Assembly (NCBI GenBank): GCA_051294375.1
Contig: CM119270.1
Location: 3,960,301 to 4,024,300 of the forward strand
Length of the DNA stretch: 64,000 bases
Origin: Paraspadella gotoi
Taxonomy: Eukaryota > Chaetognatha
Reading direction: 5' to 3'
Shown: piece by piece, positions 1 to 10,927 of the stretch
How the letters are laid out: every line of letters begins with the position of its first letter
Position numbering within the stretch: position 1 is the stretch's first letter
Made by a program: the position numbers and the translations under genes
Notes under the pieces: generated by a model
Seen by the model: the letters and a program-made list of their open reading frames with translations, nothing else
The model's database searches: none
Told to the model about the DNA's origin: nothing

Positions 1-224
1 TCCTTCTTTTAGGAAATTTTACATTTTGTTATTATTTATAAAAAATATTCTTTTAGATATGTAATTCATTGGTAGAATAATTTTAAACAATCTTAACAAG
101 TAAATTTTACTATGAAAAAATTGTAAGATGTTAAGAAATCGTTGAGTGGAAATAAAATTTTAATTAAAAAAAAAACCTGTTTCATATTGCTTTTTTCTTT
201 TTTTTAAAATGTAAATACAAGCGC

Positions 225-440
225 ATTAATTATTAATTAATCAATTAATTAATCAATCAATCAATTAACTAATCAACTAATCAATAAAAAATTAATGAAT
301 CAATTTTTTTATTTATCAATTAATTTAATAATCAATTAATTAACAATCAACTAATTAATAAATTATTTATCAATAAATTATTAAAAGAACCAATTAATTA
401 ATTAATCAATTAATCAATGAATTAATCAATTAAAACAATG
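225..440. repeat. ATTA/ATCA low-complexity array
   Basis: Irregular runs of AATTAATCAATC-type words, built from tetranucleotide ATTA and ATCA units with interruptions. This is a degenerate simple repeat with no coding potential. Confidence 0.8.
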
Positions 441-639
441 TCCAGTTATTAACATGTCGTCATCTCCAATTTCGTTCTTGCTTTTGTCCTGTCAGGACCT
501 ACGAAAAAGACCTTAAAAAACTAACAGGCCTGATATGAATTTTCATTTAATTGATCAATCAATTATTCTATTAATCATGACGGTGTTTTCCTGTCTATCA
601 TTCATTCATGTCGTTCATTTTCTTTTTGTCATAATTATG

Positions 640-785
640 TAATAAAAAAAACGAAAAAACAAACAAGCAAAAATGATAAAAAAACTACAACTAGTATTTA
701 CATAGGTAGCCAAATAAGGTGGGTATTGAACAGGTCATTCTTATTGACCACTTTACTGTACCTACGGGTCGTCTTGTCATTGTAT
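640..785. repeat. duplicated 140-bp fragment (copy at 16,985-17,105)
   Basis: Both copies share an AACAAACAAGCAAAAATGAT start, TAGTATTTACAT, and a stretch containing GAACAGGTCATTCTTATTG. They differ by scattered one-base indels. The right ends diverge: one copy runs on into GTCGTC words and the other into the CTCGAG junction of the partial P copy. Confidence 0.75.
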
Positions 786-1739
786 TCGTCGTCGTTATCG
801 TCTTTGTTCAAATCATTTGAGCTGCCAATGTTCGATGTTATTCTTTTAATTAATAAATATGTAATAATTAAATAATTTATTATTTTTCAACTAATTAATT
901 AATTAATTACCGATAATGATCGTGGGCAGATCCGCATTGTTTGCTCAAACTTATTTATTAATAAATTTTGAATTTATTTTATTTTACAATTATGAATTTT
1001 ATTATTTGCTTTTTTTTTATTCAGTGCAAGAGGGGAAAAAAAGAAAGAAGATAGAGAGACGGTGAGGTGTGTTTAGAGATTATAAGTATGTATAAGCAAA
1101 AATATTATGCAATATTGCCCCAATAAAAACAGATCAATCTTTTTTGGTTCAACTTGTTTGATTTAAAAAAAAAATAACAAAAATATTAAAAAATAAAATT
1201 TTTTAGTTTTATAGAATGTAAAAAATTTTCATTTATATTTTAATTTAACTTAAATTACAGGTTTTTTGCAGATTAGAAAAAAATATTTGTTCAGCTCAGA
1301 TTTTATTTTAATATATTTAAAAAGAATAATTAAAAAAATAAATATGTAATTTTTTCATAGATTCTCGACCCAAAGAGAAGAGGTACAAAGAAAAACTAAA
1401 AAAATAAAAGAAGAGAATAGAAAAAGTGAATAAAAAATAGAAACAAACAATTTTAAATATTGAAAAAAATTTTAATAAGAAAATCAGAAAAACAGGGGTT
1501 GCAAAGATTTTGAATACATATAAATACCTTTCATTTCATAACCAATAAAAAACAAATGACAGGAAGCGAAACACGCAGGGTTATTATAGCTTCCGGGTTC
1601 AATCCTTTATTCTCAATTTATTCTATCGCTCCCGGTTTCGGGTTCTTCAAAAAATCGGCCGCTTCCACAGTGTTCGGCTTACGCTTTCCGGAATCGCGTC
1701 CACATCTCTGGATATGAGGAAAAGTAGTTGGCGAGAGAG

Positions 1740-2050
1740 TAGAAAATGATAAAAGAAACAAAGAAAAAAAAGACAAGAAAGAAAAGAAAAAAGAAAAAAA
1801 AAAAGAAAGACAAGAAAGAAAAGAAAAGGAAGAGGAAGAGAGAAGAAAGAATAAAAACAAAGGAGAAGGTCAGAAAAGAGAGAAAGAAGAGACAGAAAGA
1901 GAAAGAAGAAGGAAAGGAGAGAAAAGGAAAGATTAAAAAAACAAGGAGAAGGTCAGAGAAGAGAAAGCAGAAACAAAAAAGAAAAGAAAGAAGGAAAGGA
2001 GAGAAAGGAAAGATTTAAAAAAGAAAGAGAGAAGGTCAGAAAAAGAGAAA
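1740..2050 (+). repeat. polypurine (GAAA/GGAAAG) tract
   Basis: An almost uninterrupted purine strand of A-rich words with interspersed G. Matching tracts lie at 20,240-20,610 and, around two gaps, at 17,613-17,697. Any Lys/Arg/Glu or Phe/Ser frames here are products of the repeat. Confidence 0.85.
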
Positions 2051-2154
2051 AGAAAAATGTTTTGGTTGATTTTGTTCGCGATGAGAGAAAAGCGTCTTCC
2101 TTTTGGCCCTTTGGCTTCGGACGAAAGATTGATGACGATGACACGCAGCTCAAC

Positions 2155-2565
2155 GGACACGATAAGACGACGACGACGACGATGACGACGACGACGAGAC
2201 GACGACCGCTGAGAGAGATGATGATGATGATGGATGATGAATGATGTGATATGAGATGATGATGATGAAAAAAGACGACAATGACGACGATGGATAGTAA
2301 ACAAAGTAAAAAGACGACGACGAAGATGATGATGACAACGACGACGACCAAAGACGACGACAAAAGATGATGATGATGACGATGATGATGTAAACAAAGT
2401 TGACAAAGTCCACGACGACTTTGATGATGATGATGTAAACAAAGACGACAAAGACGACAAAGACGGCGACGACTGCATGATGATGAAGTAAACAAAGTCG
2501 ACAAAGACAACGTCGAAGATGATGATGACGACGATGACGACGATAATGATGACGATGGGCGCGGT
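2155..2565. repeat. GAC/GAT trinucleotide-rich degenerate satellite
   Basis: Repeats of GACGACGAC and GATGATGAT with interspersed AAACAAAGT words. The same composite lies at 20,695-21,160 and in diverged form at 17,745-18,065. On the minus strand it gives Ser/Val/Phe-rich frames of up to 236 codons, which I treat as artefacts of the repeat. Confidence 0.85.
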
Positions 2566-2569
2566 GGCG

Positions 2570-3195
2570 CGGCGGCCTGTGAATTTGGAAAGACGATGAA
2601 TCCGGAAGAGAAGACGTTGATCTATCTTCGAGGCGACGGTCAATCGTTAGACTTCATGCTTCGACTACTTGAGTACAAATCTGCAGATTTAAATTGGAAG
2701 CAGCCAATACTTGTTATATATACTATATAAATGATCATAAACAATAAACAAGCTAATTAAATCTTTACACAAATTATTTGCTTGTACCAATTTCATAGCA
2801 AAACGCAGCAAGCTTTTCAATTTAGTTTATCAATATTCAAATAAAACGAATAGTATCTAAGTTCTAACTTCTAAGTTCAATAATATTGATTTCGGGCTTC
2901 GCTAAAGTTCACCTCGTTCCTACAGTCATGATTGTTTCAATTGATAAAAGCACCACTACTGAAAATTGTGTTATATTATATATGATATATTATATGTATA
3001 TTGATTATGATTGAAGAATATTTTATATTGGTTTGTATTTCAATTTACAATAACATCAAAATACTTTTATAAATCGATACAATCGTAATCGTTTTGTTCA
3101 CAACTAAAACTTCGCCTATTCCCTTACTGTTTATCCGTTCCCCCCTGTACCTCCATCTCTTTTCGATGCCCGTCTCGCTTTTAGCGGCTCCTGTA
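2570..3195. other. AT-rich spacer inside block P
   Basis: AT-rich sequence with TATATTATATATGATATAT words near 2,970-3,000. It is conserved in block copy 2 (21,190-21,800). No frame of ordinary composition is visible. Confidence 0.6.
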
Positions 3196-3416
3196 GCTTC
3201 GGCCGCCGAAAAGACGTCGACCGCCTCATTGCCTTTCGGGAGGCGTAACGCGTTTCCTTCGGCGCTCGGAAAACGGTTCCCGCGCCCAGCGCGTGCGGAA
3301 CGTTGAGTCGTTGTCGTCGTCGTCGTTGTTGTAGCCTTTGCCCGGGGTTGCCTGGCGACGATATTTTGATTGATGAGGCAAATTATCGACGCTGGCACTC
3401 GTTTACGCGAGGAACA

Positions 3417-3419
3417 CAG

Positions 3420-3494
<75 letters not shown>

Positions 3495-3496
3495 GA
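3417..3496 (+). repeat. (GA)n microsatellite
   Basis: About 80 bases of GA dinucleotides with occasional AGA slips. Block copy 2 has a shorter version at 22,052-22,124. GA tracts can bind GAGA-type factors in arthropods, but no function is shown here. Confidence 0.9.
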
Positions 3497-3576
3497 GTAA
3501 TAAATATATCGTTGTCGTCGTTGTTGTTGTTGTCAATGACGTCAGTACGTTGGACAGTTTTCTTTATTTAGGTGTG

Positions 3577-3586
3577 TATATAAAGG
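3577..3586 (+). promoter_or_regulatory. TATA box
   Basis: TATATAAAGG, 33 bases 3' of the CRE palindrome. The second block copy keeps a TATAAAGG core near 22,204. A start site would be expected near 3,607-3,615. Confidence 0.35.
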
Positions 3587-3599
3587 TTATATTAAGGGG

Positions 3600-4140
3600 A
3601 GCGTACAATCTTTAACTTGTTATGACGCAGCGCCAACGTCTGTGTTCCCTCAAAAAACAAGAGAAACAACTACAAAAAAACCAATAAAGAAAACAATAAA
3701 CAACAAAGTTCATAACCCCAAAGGGGAAAACGTTACAAAAATCTCCCACTCAATTTACTATTATTCCCCCAACGAAATCGATGTTGATAAATAAAAAAAA
3801 AAAAAAAACCCGAAATATTTTAAATTAAACATTCCCGCTGCCGGACTCCCGCGGTCATAACCCAAACCATAATCCTTGGCAGACAACACCGTTCTTCTCT
3901 CTTCCCTTCGCGGGTTAAAACACTCCCGCTAATCACCCGAACAAAGAGAGAAGAATAAAAAAAAAAAAAGGAAGAAATTTACTTCTCCGGCCTCAGGCCT
4001 CCGAAAAAAAAAAAGAAAGAAAATTATATCAGGAAAAGAAAAAAATCTTCACCTTCGCGCCAGCTCATCATCGTGGAAAGTTCTTCGCGGAGATGGAATG
4101 GGACGCCTTAGACTCGTTCCCCACTTCTCTCGTAACATTC
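3600..4140. other. block P interior without recognisable gene
   Basis: A-rich sequence with short CCTCAGGCCTCCG and CCGCGG words, conserved in block copy 2 (22,225-22,740). Several short hairpins (GGCCTCAGGCC) are visible. No coding signal is seen on either strand. Confidence 0.55.
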
Positions 4141-4490
4141 CTGACTAATCCCCCATTTTCTTTCCACACCAATCCCCCCACGATCCCACCTTTTCACTAA
4201 ATATTCCCCACCAATCTCCACTTCTCTCCAATTCTTCTCCAGGATCTTCATTTTTTCCCTAACATTCCCCATCAATCCCCACTGCTCATTAATCTTTCCT
4301 CACTGATCCCCACTTACTCCAATAATTCCCCACCGATCCCACCTCGATCAGATTCATTACTCAGCAAATCCCCCCTTCTCCCCAAATATTCTCCCCCAAT
4401 CCCCACATGATCCCCACTTCTTTCCCAATTCATTCACAACCAATCCCCCACTCTCCACTATCCATTTCCTTCCCCACTTCTGCCCACTTT
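4140..4490. repeat. degenerate CCCCAC-rich minisatellite
   Basis: Imperfect repeats around ATTCCCCACCAATCCCCAC, with pyrimidine-rich spacers of varying length (roughly 18-40 bases). The same array lies at 22,745-23,205, where a 111-base N gap interrupts it. The gap suggests the array is unresolved in the assembly. Confidence 0.7.
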
Positions 4491-4544
4491 GCACGGACTC
4501 ATTTTTCCCGCGCGCTTCATCGACTCAAGCGCGTTTTCGCGAGA

Positions 4545-4621
4545 GTTAGAGAGAGAGAGAGACAGAGGAGAGAAGGAGATGAAGGGGGGAGAGAGAGATG
4601 AAAGGAGAGAGAAGAGAGAGA

Positions 4622-4664
<43 letters not shown>

Positions 4665-4780
4665 AGAGAGAGGAGAGAGAAGAGAGAGTGAGAGAGAGAG
4701 AGAGTGAGAGAGAGAAGAGGAGAGAAGTGAAAGAGAGAGAGGAAGAGAAGTAGAGAGAGAGAGAAGAAGAGAGAGCGATT
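4545..4780 (+). repeat. long (GA)n microsatellite
   Basis: About 235 bases of GA repeats with AGAGGAGA and AAGAG interruptions. The equivalent tract in copy 2 is 23,270-23,440. Arg/Glu-rich plus-strand frames and Ser/Leu-rich minus-strand frames here come from the repeat. Confidence 0.9.
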
Positions 4781-5294
4781 GAAAATGAAAATTTATTCAA
4801 AGGTTTTTCTTGTTAATTTCGTTTAGTGTCCGGTGCGAACCAGGCATTTCATCTCTCGTAGCCTCAGGAGGAAGGGGGGCGAGCGGGGGGGGGGAAGAGT
4901 TTCTTTTTTTAGCCGAAGCTGCAATTTCGAAAACAAAAAAATTTTAAAAACCAATTCGTCCTTTAAAAATAAAATTAAGGAAAGAAGAACCTGATAGTGG
5001 ATAGTGATAGTGATAGTGATAAAGCTTCGATTTTCTGAAATTAAGTTTCGGGGCGGGATAAGAGAGAGATAATTTAAGCTTTAAAAATAGTTTGTGAGAA
5101 AGAGAGTCAAATAAAGTAAAAAATAAACTTTGAAAGTTAAAGGGTTTTTATACTAAATAAAATTAGGAAAATTGATTAAATATCTTTGGTTGTTTTATTT
5201 TGTTTTTTAAATCAGATTCCTTTCCCTCTGGCGACGACGCCCGATTAAAATCCGGCAGTGAGGTGAAGGTCGAGTTGAGGGTGAAAAGGGTTAG

Positions 5295-5397
5295 ATGAGG
5301 TGAGGACTCGTGAGGTCAGGGTTCAAATCCCAGCCACAACAAAAATTTCTTCCCTTCCTATTTTCTTTCTCATGGCCTTACCTTTTTCCTTTTTATT
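5295..5397 (+). other. tRNA-like B box, SINE-like tail
   Basis: The word GGGTTCAAATCCCAG near 5,318-5,332 fits an RNA polymerase III B box, and the same word lies near 23,875-23,889 in copy 2. A clear A box is missing, and the T stem would pair imperfectly, so this is not a functional tRNA. It lies directly before the palindrome-ended element. A relic of a tRNA-derived SINE is possible. Confidence 0.25.
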
Positions 5398-5742
5398 TGC
5401 ACCGCGAGTACTCGCGAAGCAACTCTATTAGTCACTTTTTTGTCGGTCTGTCGATCGGTCCGTCGGTTGTCATCCTCGGTCTGTCCCACTTACGTTAAAA
5501 ATGCTCATAACTTTCATATAGTTGGTTGCTCATTTGTTAAGACAGGAAAAAACCTCAAATCTTAAGGGACTTCTAGCGTCACCTTCAGGAAATCCTAAAC
5601 TATAAAGGAATAAACAGACAAAATTCTGATGAGTGCGTGTCATAAATACACCGGCTAAGATTGTTATTTTTAGTCATGGTCATGTCATGTCATGCCAGTC
5701 ACGAGAAATTGCCGTGATAAGGCAGTCAATGCGGTCGAACAA
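5398..5742 (+). mobile_element. palindrome-ended MITE-like element, copy 1
   Basis: The element begins with an imperfect version of the palindrome GTTGCTCCGCGAGT/ACTCGCGGAGCAAC. It then has GGTCTGTCGATCGGTCC-type and GTCATGTCATG words, and ends near a diverged GCGGCGCAACAC. The opposite ends are inverted relative to each other (GTTGCTCCGC against GTTGCGCCGC). Other copies are at 23,954-24,299, 58,129-58,430 and, inverted, 61,312-61,592. It encodes nothing recognisable. Confidence 0.6.
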
Positions 5743-5744
5743 TT

Positions 5745-6660
5745 TTGAATTTCCGTTCTTGTTTATTTCTTTTCCTTTTTCTTATTTCCTTTTTTCCTTT
5801 TTTCATTCCTTTTTTCTTTTTTTTCCTTTTTTCCTTTTTATTTCCTTTCTTATTTTACAGTTTCATCCTACGAATTTTAAAATTAATTTTCTTTTTTTTT
5901 CTAATTAGTTTTTGTGTTTCTGTTCTGATTTTTCTCTTTGCCAGGTCTAAAAGATCTAGAGCAGACTATCCTGCGGGGTCGGCCATTGGGCTGAAGTATT
6001 CCAACGGTATTATTGGATCTGGCGGAATGTTAGAAAGAGACGTGGCAGATCGAACGAGCTGGCTAACGACAGCTGGGGAGTGAGAGAAGTCGAGTTTATC
6101 TTAGTTGTCTATTTCATCTCATTTTTAAGACTTTATTCTTCTGAATTTTTAAATTTCGTTTCTCTTCTCCTCTTTTCCCTTTACCCCGTATTTCTTTTTC
6201 AACCGCTCTCCCTTCTTCTACAATTTTCCCCCTTTTCCTACCTCCCCGTTTACCTTTTTCCCTTCAGCTTTTACTAATTCCCATTTCCTCGCCTTTTGCC
6301 CTTTTCCCTGTCTTCCGTTTCCATTTTCTCCCTCTTTTTCCAATTTATCCCTTTTCTCCCTTCACCCTTTTCCCCCTTTTCCTTGTCTCCCTTTTTCCAT
6401 TTGCCCCTTTTTCCTTATCCATTTTCTCCCTTCACCCTTTTCCCCTTTTTCCTTTGTCTCCCTTTTCCATTTTTCCCCCCTTTCCTTTATCTCCTTCTCT
6501 CCCTTCACCCTTTTTCTCCTTTTCCTTGTCTCCCTGTTTTCATTTTCTCCCCTTTTTCCCCTTCTCCCGTTTCCCCTTTTCCCTGTCTCCTTTTCCATTT
6601 TCTTTCCATTTCCCTTTATCCCTTCTCCCTTTTCCTCCTTTCCTCTTCCATAGTGATCTC
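5745..6660 (+). repeat. polypyrimidine tracts (TTTTCC and CTCCCTTTT units)
   Basis: Two pyrimidine-rich segments. The first (5,755-5,905) has TTTTTTCC units. The second (6,150-6,650) has a roughly 24-32 base unit built from CTCCCTTTTCCATTTTC. Block copy 2 has the same order but a 249-base N gap (24,768-25,016) inside the second tract. Between the two (5,940-6,080) lies a short mixed-composition stretch absent from copy 2. Confidence 0.75.
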
Positions 6661-6834
6661 GGTTGACCGAAACTCAGTTTGACTCCACTTCGTCTTTGTT
6701 GTCGCCCTAAAACGAGAGATCGTCGTTAGCGAAGTTTTGTCGAGAGCGAACTTTCGTTCAATGGCGATATTTCTTCGCTGAGTAAAGTTTCGTCGCATTT
6801 TCGGAAGAAGAAATCCTCTTTGGCAAAGTCGCCT

Positions 6835-7170
6835 CAAGTTGCTAGGGCGAACTATGGTCAGGCACAAGCCGAATCTAAGTTGACAGCGGATCTATGGCTC
6901 AGGCACAAGCGGAATCTAAGTTGGCCTCAGGCCATAAGCGCGAATCTAAGTTGGCCTCAGGCACAAGCGGAATCTAAGTGTCAGGCACAGTATCATGGCT
7001 CAGGCACAAGCGGATAATGTCGGCAGCGAATTAAGTTGGCCTCGGAGCGGATCTAAGTGCCAGGCAACAAGCGGAAATTGTCGGCAACAATTAAGTGGCT
7101 GGCGCGGATCAGTGGTCGCACAAGCGGTAATGGCCTGCCAGATTAAGTTGCAGGCAGCGATCAGGCCAAT
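6835..7170 (+). repeat. 28-bp minisatellite
   Basis: About eleven diverged units whose best preserved members read GCACAAGCGGAATCTAAGTT followed by GGCCTCAG. In block copy 2 only about one and a half units survive before a 25-base N run (25,312-25,336), so the array length there is unknown. Confidence 0.8.
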
Positions 7171-7420
7171 CATGGGTTTAGAAAAATGAAATGGTCGTTA
7201 TAATTTTTTTTGTGCAAGTAAATTTTAAACAAACAATAACAAAAATTTAATACGCAAAGGGCTAAGTTGTAAGAGACGAAAGCATTGCTTTTAGCAATTT
7301 TCGGTGGCAAACAAAACTTTCTTTAGCAAAGTTTCGTCCACGAGCCAGTTCTTCGTCTTGAAAAAACTAAATTAAAAAACAGTTTTTTTCTGGTAAAAAC
7401 TCACTTAATTATAAGATATA
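7171..7420. other. junction between blocks P and Q, no feature seen
   Basis: AT-rich sequence of about 250 bases. In the second unit this position is occupied by a 3.5 kb different sequence (25,337-28,815). Confidence 0.5.
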
Positions 7421-7702
7421 ATTGTAACAATTACCTACCTTTCATAAATAAATAATACATAAGACATACATACATACATGTCATCCTGTTTTTTTCCTTT
7501 CGTTATAGTTGCAATGGTTTTCACGAAACTTTCTGTTGTGTGCTACAATATCAAATTTGTTTAAACTTGGTATATTAATAATTGCTTAATTTCATATGTC
7601 AGGCACTTTTTTTAAAATATTTTGATAAAAAAAAAAAAATTGGATTATATTTCGAAAATTCTGACGTAAAATCAACCGGAAAATAATCTAACAGAAATTT
7701 CA

Positions 7703-7770
7703 TTGGGGCCGCATAGCGCGCCGCCGCCGCCGCCGCCGCCGCCGCCCAAGCCGCCGCCGCGCACGCCACA
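7703..7770. repeat. (CCG)n tract
   Basis: About fifteen CCG or CCGCCC triplets, followed by a GC-rich segment to about 8,045 with CGGCAGCG words. It corresponds to 29,098-29,185. The Pro/Ala/Arg-rich frames are repeat products. Confidence 0.85.
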
Positions 7771-8774
7771 GCCAACGCCGCTAAGCAGCAATTGCAAACC
7801 GCAAACTCTTCCTACTCCCTCCCGCCGCTTTCGGCGCAGTCGCCGCTTGCCGCTGCGCCGCTGCAGCCGTCAACGAAGGTCGAAAAAGCTTTAAAAAAAT
7901 CCCCGATTTTTTTTTTGGGGGCAGAAAAATCAATAATTGGCCGGGAGGCGTTGGCGGTAGCCGGCTAGCGAGTCGGCAGAGGATCGAGCCCAAGCGTGTC
8001 GGAAGCGCGTCGGCAGAGAGTTGCAGCGAGTCAGCACTGATCGGCATCGCCTAGAAATACTAGGAATCGCGTAGGGAGTTCGGCGTTGAGAGTACAACCT
8101 GATGCAAACAGAAATTTAGGAAAGAAAAGAGAAAGGATTTATCAGTATATATCTATGCAATGATTATGATTACTTTATGTAAGTATATTATCTATTCCAA
8201 TAATTATGATTATTTCTAATTTAAATAAATGACAATTACTACTTGTATTTAGTGCTATTTTCTTTCGCAGGAAGATTGGTGCTTAATAATCAACTTAAAC
8301 AAAGTGATCATTTCATAAGTTTAATCTGACAATGTTAATTTTTTCCGCTTATCCCTTCGAGAAAAGAAAAAGAAAAAAAAAAGAAATAAAAAAGGAAAAC
8401 AACTCTTTGGCAGAGAAATAAGTGGAGGCGAGAATCGGGGGAAAGAAAAGCGTCGCTTCGGTAAATAAGAAAAGAAAAAACTAAATAATAAAACAAATTG
8501 AAAGAGAAAAAAAGCGAGAGAAACGTCGACGAAAGAAGCAACAAGGAAAGTAGGCGTGGTTTATCTAAGGGAGAAATAGGAGGAGTTTTTATTGGACAAA
8601 AAAACACGTTGGGAATGATGATAATTTAACATACAAATATGAATATTATTAGAGACAAAGGCAAGGCAGTAAAAACAAATTATAACAAATAGTCCATAAG
8701 GATTTGATGGTTTGTTTCTTGAAGGTAAGTTGAATGATCTACGTTCCCTCTCTCGTTTCCTGCCTTCGGTTTCC

Positions 8775-8915
8775 TGAGGGAAGCTCTTCCTCTTGATGGT
8801 CAATCATAAGAAAGACGGAGAGAAGCAAGAGGAGAGCAAGCTCTCTGATTGGTCAAATCAAAGAAAAGACGGAGAAAGCCAAGAGAGGCAAGCTCTCTGA
8901 GGTCTTAAGACGAAC
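8775..8915 (+). repeat. 51-bp repeat with GATTGG and hairpin, block Q copy 1
   Basis: About two diverged units, each with AAGACGGAGAAGCCAAGAG, an AGAGAG/CTCTCT hairpin and a GATTGGTCAATC word that contains an inverted CCAAT box. The expanded, regular version is at 30,161-30,313. Confidence 0.7.
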
Positions 8916-10013
8916 CAAGGCAGCACTAAATCCATTCTCTGCGTTGTGAGCAAACCCGGTCGATAGACGAACGAGAAAGGATTTTGCTTCGTTGGACTCA
9001 TTTGATTGATTCATTGTTTTATAAGATCAGAGCTTGGATGCCTCATAGATGACGATCATTTCCATATTAAGATTTATTTCCATGAAACGATTGAGAAAAC
9101 AATCATTACATAATATATACCAATTTGTACTGCCCCGTTTTTTAGTAAAATGACTCCGAATGGGCTAAGAGTTTAAACTTAAAAACCATAAATTTAAAGA
9201 ACGTATTCAAAAGAGAAGTTCAAACGGTGCGAATGGTTAGACGGACAGACAGACGGTCTAAAAAATTATTTCGCCGAACCAGGTGAGAAAGAAAAACAAA
9301 GGAAACAGTGTTTAAAATACCCAAATTTGCGACCACGTTTGGTAGACACATGATAATACCGTTATCAAATTTTTATAAAATTCCTACGTTACGGACTAGA
9401 TACGTGATGTTGATCTAATATAGATTTTCTTTGTATTCATCCGAAGGATTCTTCAAAGAATTCACTGGAAACAGAAATCAGAGAAAGAAAAAGAACCTTA
9501 AGATATAAAAAAGGAGAAAGTCGAACGAGTTTCAAATCATTCATTCGCGAACTAAAAAAAAAAAAACAACGTTTTTTCTAACATTTCTGGAATATCAATT
9601 ATCATACATTATGAATAAACAAACGTGTGAGAGAGTTCTTGATAGAAAGCTTGCAGAAACCTGCTATGAGTTTATCTTGTAAGTGTGATGGAGCCTTAAA
9701 AACCACCAAAGTCAGGAACAAATAGCTTATATTTATTAAATGCAATGGATAATCTTTTATATTGCGTTGTACCCAATTCATACAATGATAAATTTTGAAC
9801 CCTAACACAAACTGGGCTGGACCACGGATTATGTAACCAACTGCTTCATTTTTTTCTAACAAGAATCCTATCCATTTTTGACTTAATAAAATGCTTTTTT
9901 CTTTTACTTTTGTCTTTGAGATATTGAACGCCAAGATACGTTTGAGAAATTGTTTACACTTGGCTTCCGGGTCTTTTGCTCGGGAGTCGGTTATTTTGCG
10001 TTGTCATCTATTG

Positions 10014-10226
10014 TTTGCCAACTGACATAATTAGGTCAACTGCATAATTTGGCAACCGACAATAATTTGGTCATTTTGGCATAATTATGGTAAACTGATG
10101 TAAATTTTGGTCCAAGTGATGTTTAATTTGGTTCAACTGGCATAATTCGTCAAACTGGTATAATTTGGGTTCAACCGGCATAAATTGGTCAACTGGCATA
10201 ATTGGTTAACTTCTTAATTTTGGCAA
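10014..10226 (+). repeat. 18-bp minisatellite (GGTCAACTGGCATAATTT)
   Basis: About eleven diverged units. Related arrays lie at 31,425-31,543, at 36,188-36,334 (inverted), at 36,360-36,440 and, noisily, at 40,795-41,075. These positions coincide with the Q/R junction and with the rearrangement breakpoints. Confidence 0.8.
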
Positions 10227-10599
10227 CTGAACATTAATTCGATAACAATTGGAATTTGATTGATGATTGGTTAAATAATTAATTAATTGATAATATAAAT
10301 TGATGAATGAATAATTAATTAGTCCAATCGTCCCATTCCACTCATGAAGTATTGGCGTTGAAATATGAAATACATTTTTTTTGTTTTTTTCCATTAACTC
10401 TTTTCTACTCGCACATCCATTCACACAAAATTCAGTGGGTAAAAGAAAATAAATAATTATTTGAGTTTCAAATTTCATTGTTTGAAAAATTCCCCTAATT
10501 GAATCACTGCCATTTTCGTTCGATGGACGTCAAATAAATAAACGGAAAATAAACAAACAAACAAAGCGAAGTTCTGGTGGGAAAGAAGCGGAGAATCAA

Positions 10600-10680
10600 G
10601 GGGGAGAGAGAGAGATGAGAGAGAGGAGAAGAGAGAGAGAGAGAGACACAGAGAGAGAGAGAGAAATAAAAGAAATGAGA
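10600..10680 (+). repeat. (GA)n microsatellite
   Basis: GA repeats with a CACAGAG interruption. Counterparts lie at 41,885-41,960 and, inverted, at 34,780-34,860. Confidence 0.85.
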
Positions 10681-10842
10681 GACAGATTCAATGTCATAAA
10701 CTGATGGAAAAAAAGATAGAATTTCGTATTCGAGGAGCCAAAAAAAAAAAAAAAAGAAAAAAAAAAACAGAAGAGAAGAGAAGAGAAAGTGGCCTCTTTG
10801 TCTTGGATCTGATTAGGATTTAAAAAATAACTCCAAAGAAAG

Positions 10843-10858
10843 GAGAGAGACAGAGACG

Positions 10859-10925
<67 letters not shown>
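10843..10925 (+). repeat. (GA)n microsatellite
   Basis: About 60 bases of pure GA preceded by imperfect units. Counterparts lie at 42,190-42,295 and, inverted, at 34,505-34,575. Confidence 0.9.

Positions 10926-10927
<2 letters not shown>

Larger units (their letters stand above)
1..1715. other. AT-rich spacer without genes
   Basis: The stretch is strongly AT-rich with many A and T homopolymers. No open frame has ordinary amino-acid composition on either strand. Two pieces recur elsewhere: about 640-780 matches 16,985-17,105, and about 920-960 resembles 56,640-56,680. A GGGTTCAATCC word near 1,596 resembles a tRNA B box, but no A box or cloverleaf accompanies it. Confidence 0.7.
3196..3590 (+). 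promoter_or_regulatory. CpG-rich promoter-like region with X-box, CRE and TATA
   Basis: A locally GC- and CpG-rich segment (about 3,200-3,360) is followed by a (GA)n tract, a cAMP-response-element palindrome TGACGTCA (3,537-3,544) and a TATA box TATATAAAGG (3,577-3,586). Within the CpG-rich part, GTTGCCTGGCGAC (3,347-3,359) fits the RFX X-box pattern of two half sites separated by one base. The same order is kept in copy 2 (21,830-22,215). I see no convincing reading frame downstream. The region could be a promoter carried within the repeat, a relic of a gene duplicated with it, or a chance motif cluster. Confidence 0.4.
1715..7170. repeat. segmental duplication block P, copy 1
   Basis: This block of about 5.4 kb is collinear with 20,215-25,311 (P2). 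Order is preserved throughout: polypurine tract, GAC-triplet tract, AT-rich spacer, CpG-rich promoter-like region, (GA)n, CCCCAC-rich tract, second (GA)n, palindrome-ended element, pyrimidine tracts, 28-bp minisatellite. Differences are mainly one- or two-base indels plus changes in simple-repeat length. The left part (polypurine and GAC tract) is also represented at 17,111-18,065. Confidence 0.9.
7420..10204. repeat. segmental duplication block Q, copy 1
   Basis: Collinear with 28,820-31,542 (Q2) and, with many insertions, with about 37,400-41,075 (Q3). Landmarks in order are a CATACATACATACATGTC word, a (CCG)n-rich segment, an AT-rich spacer, a GATTGGTCAATC repeat, ACGGACAGACAGACGGTC, and the 18-bp AACTGGCATAATTT array. 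No plausible protein frame is seen. The minus-strand frame at 9,602-9,934 is disrupted by indels in Q2. Confidence 0.9.

Noticed and set aside
1590-1610. tRNA-derived SINE start
   Set aside because: A GGGTTCAATCC word alone, with no A box at the right distance and no repeated flank.
1933-2643. 236-codon minus-strand frame with His/Ser/Val runs
   Set aside because: It is the translation of GAC/GAT triplets and purine tract, and the copies at 17.7 and 20.7 kb are frame-shifted.
5310-5345. tRNA gene
   Set aside because: Only a B-box-like T arm is present. No acceptor or anticodon stem can be folded, and the T stem mismatches.
9602-9934. 110-codon minus-strand frame of fairly ordinary composition
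   Set aside because: The same interval in Q2 (about 31,000-31,330) carries several frame-changing indels, so there is no sign of selection on it.
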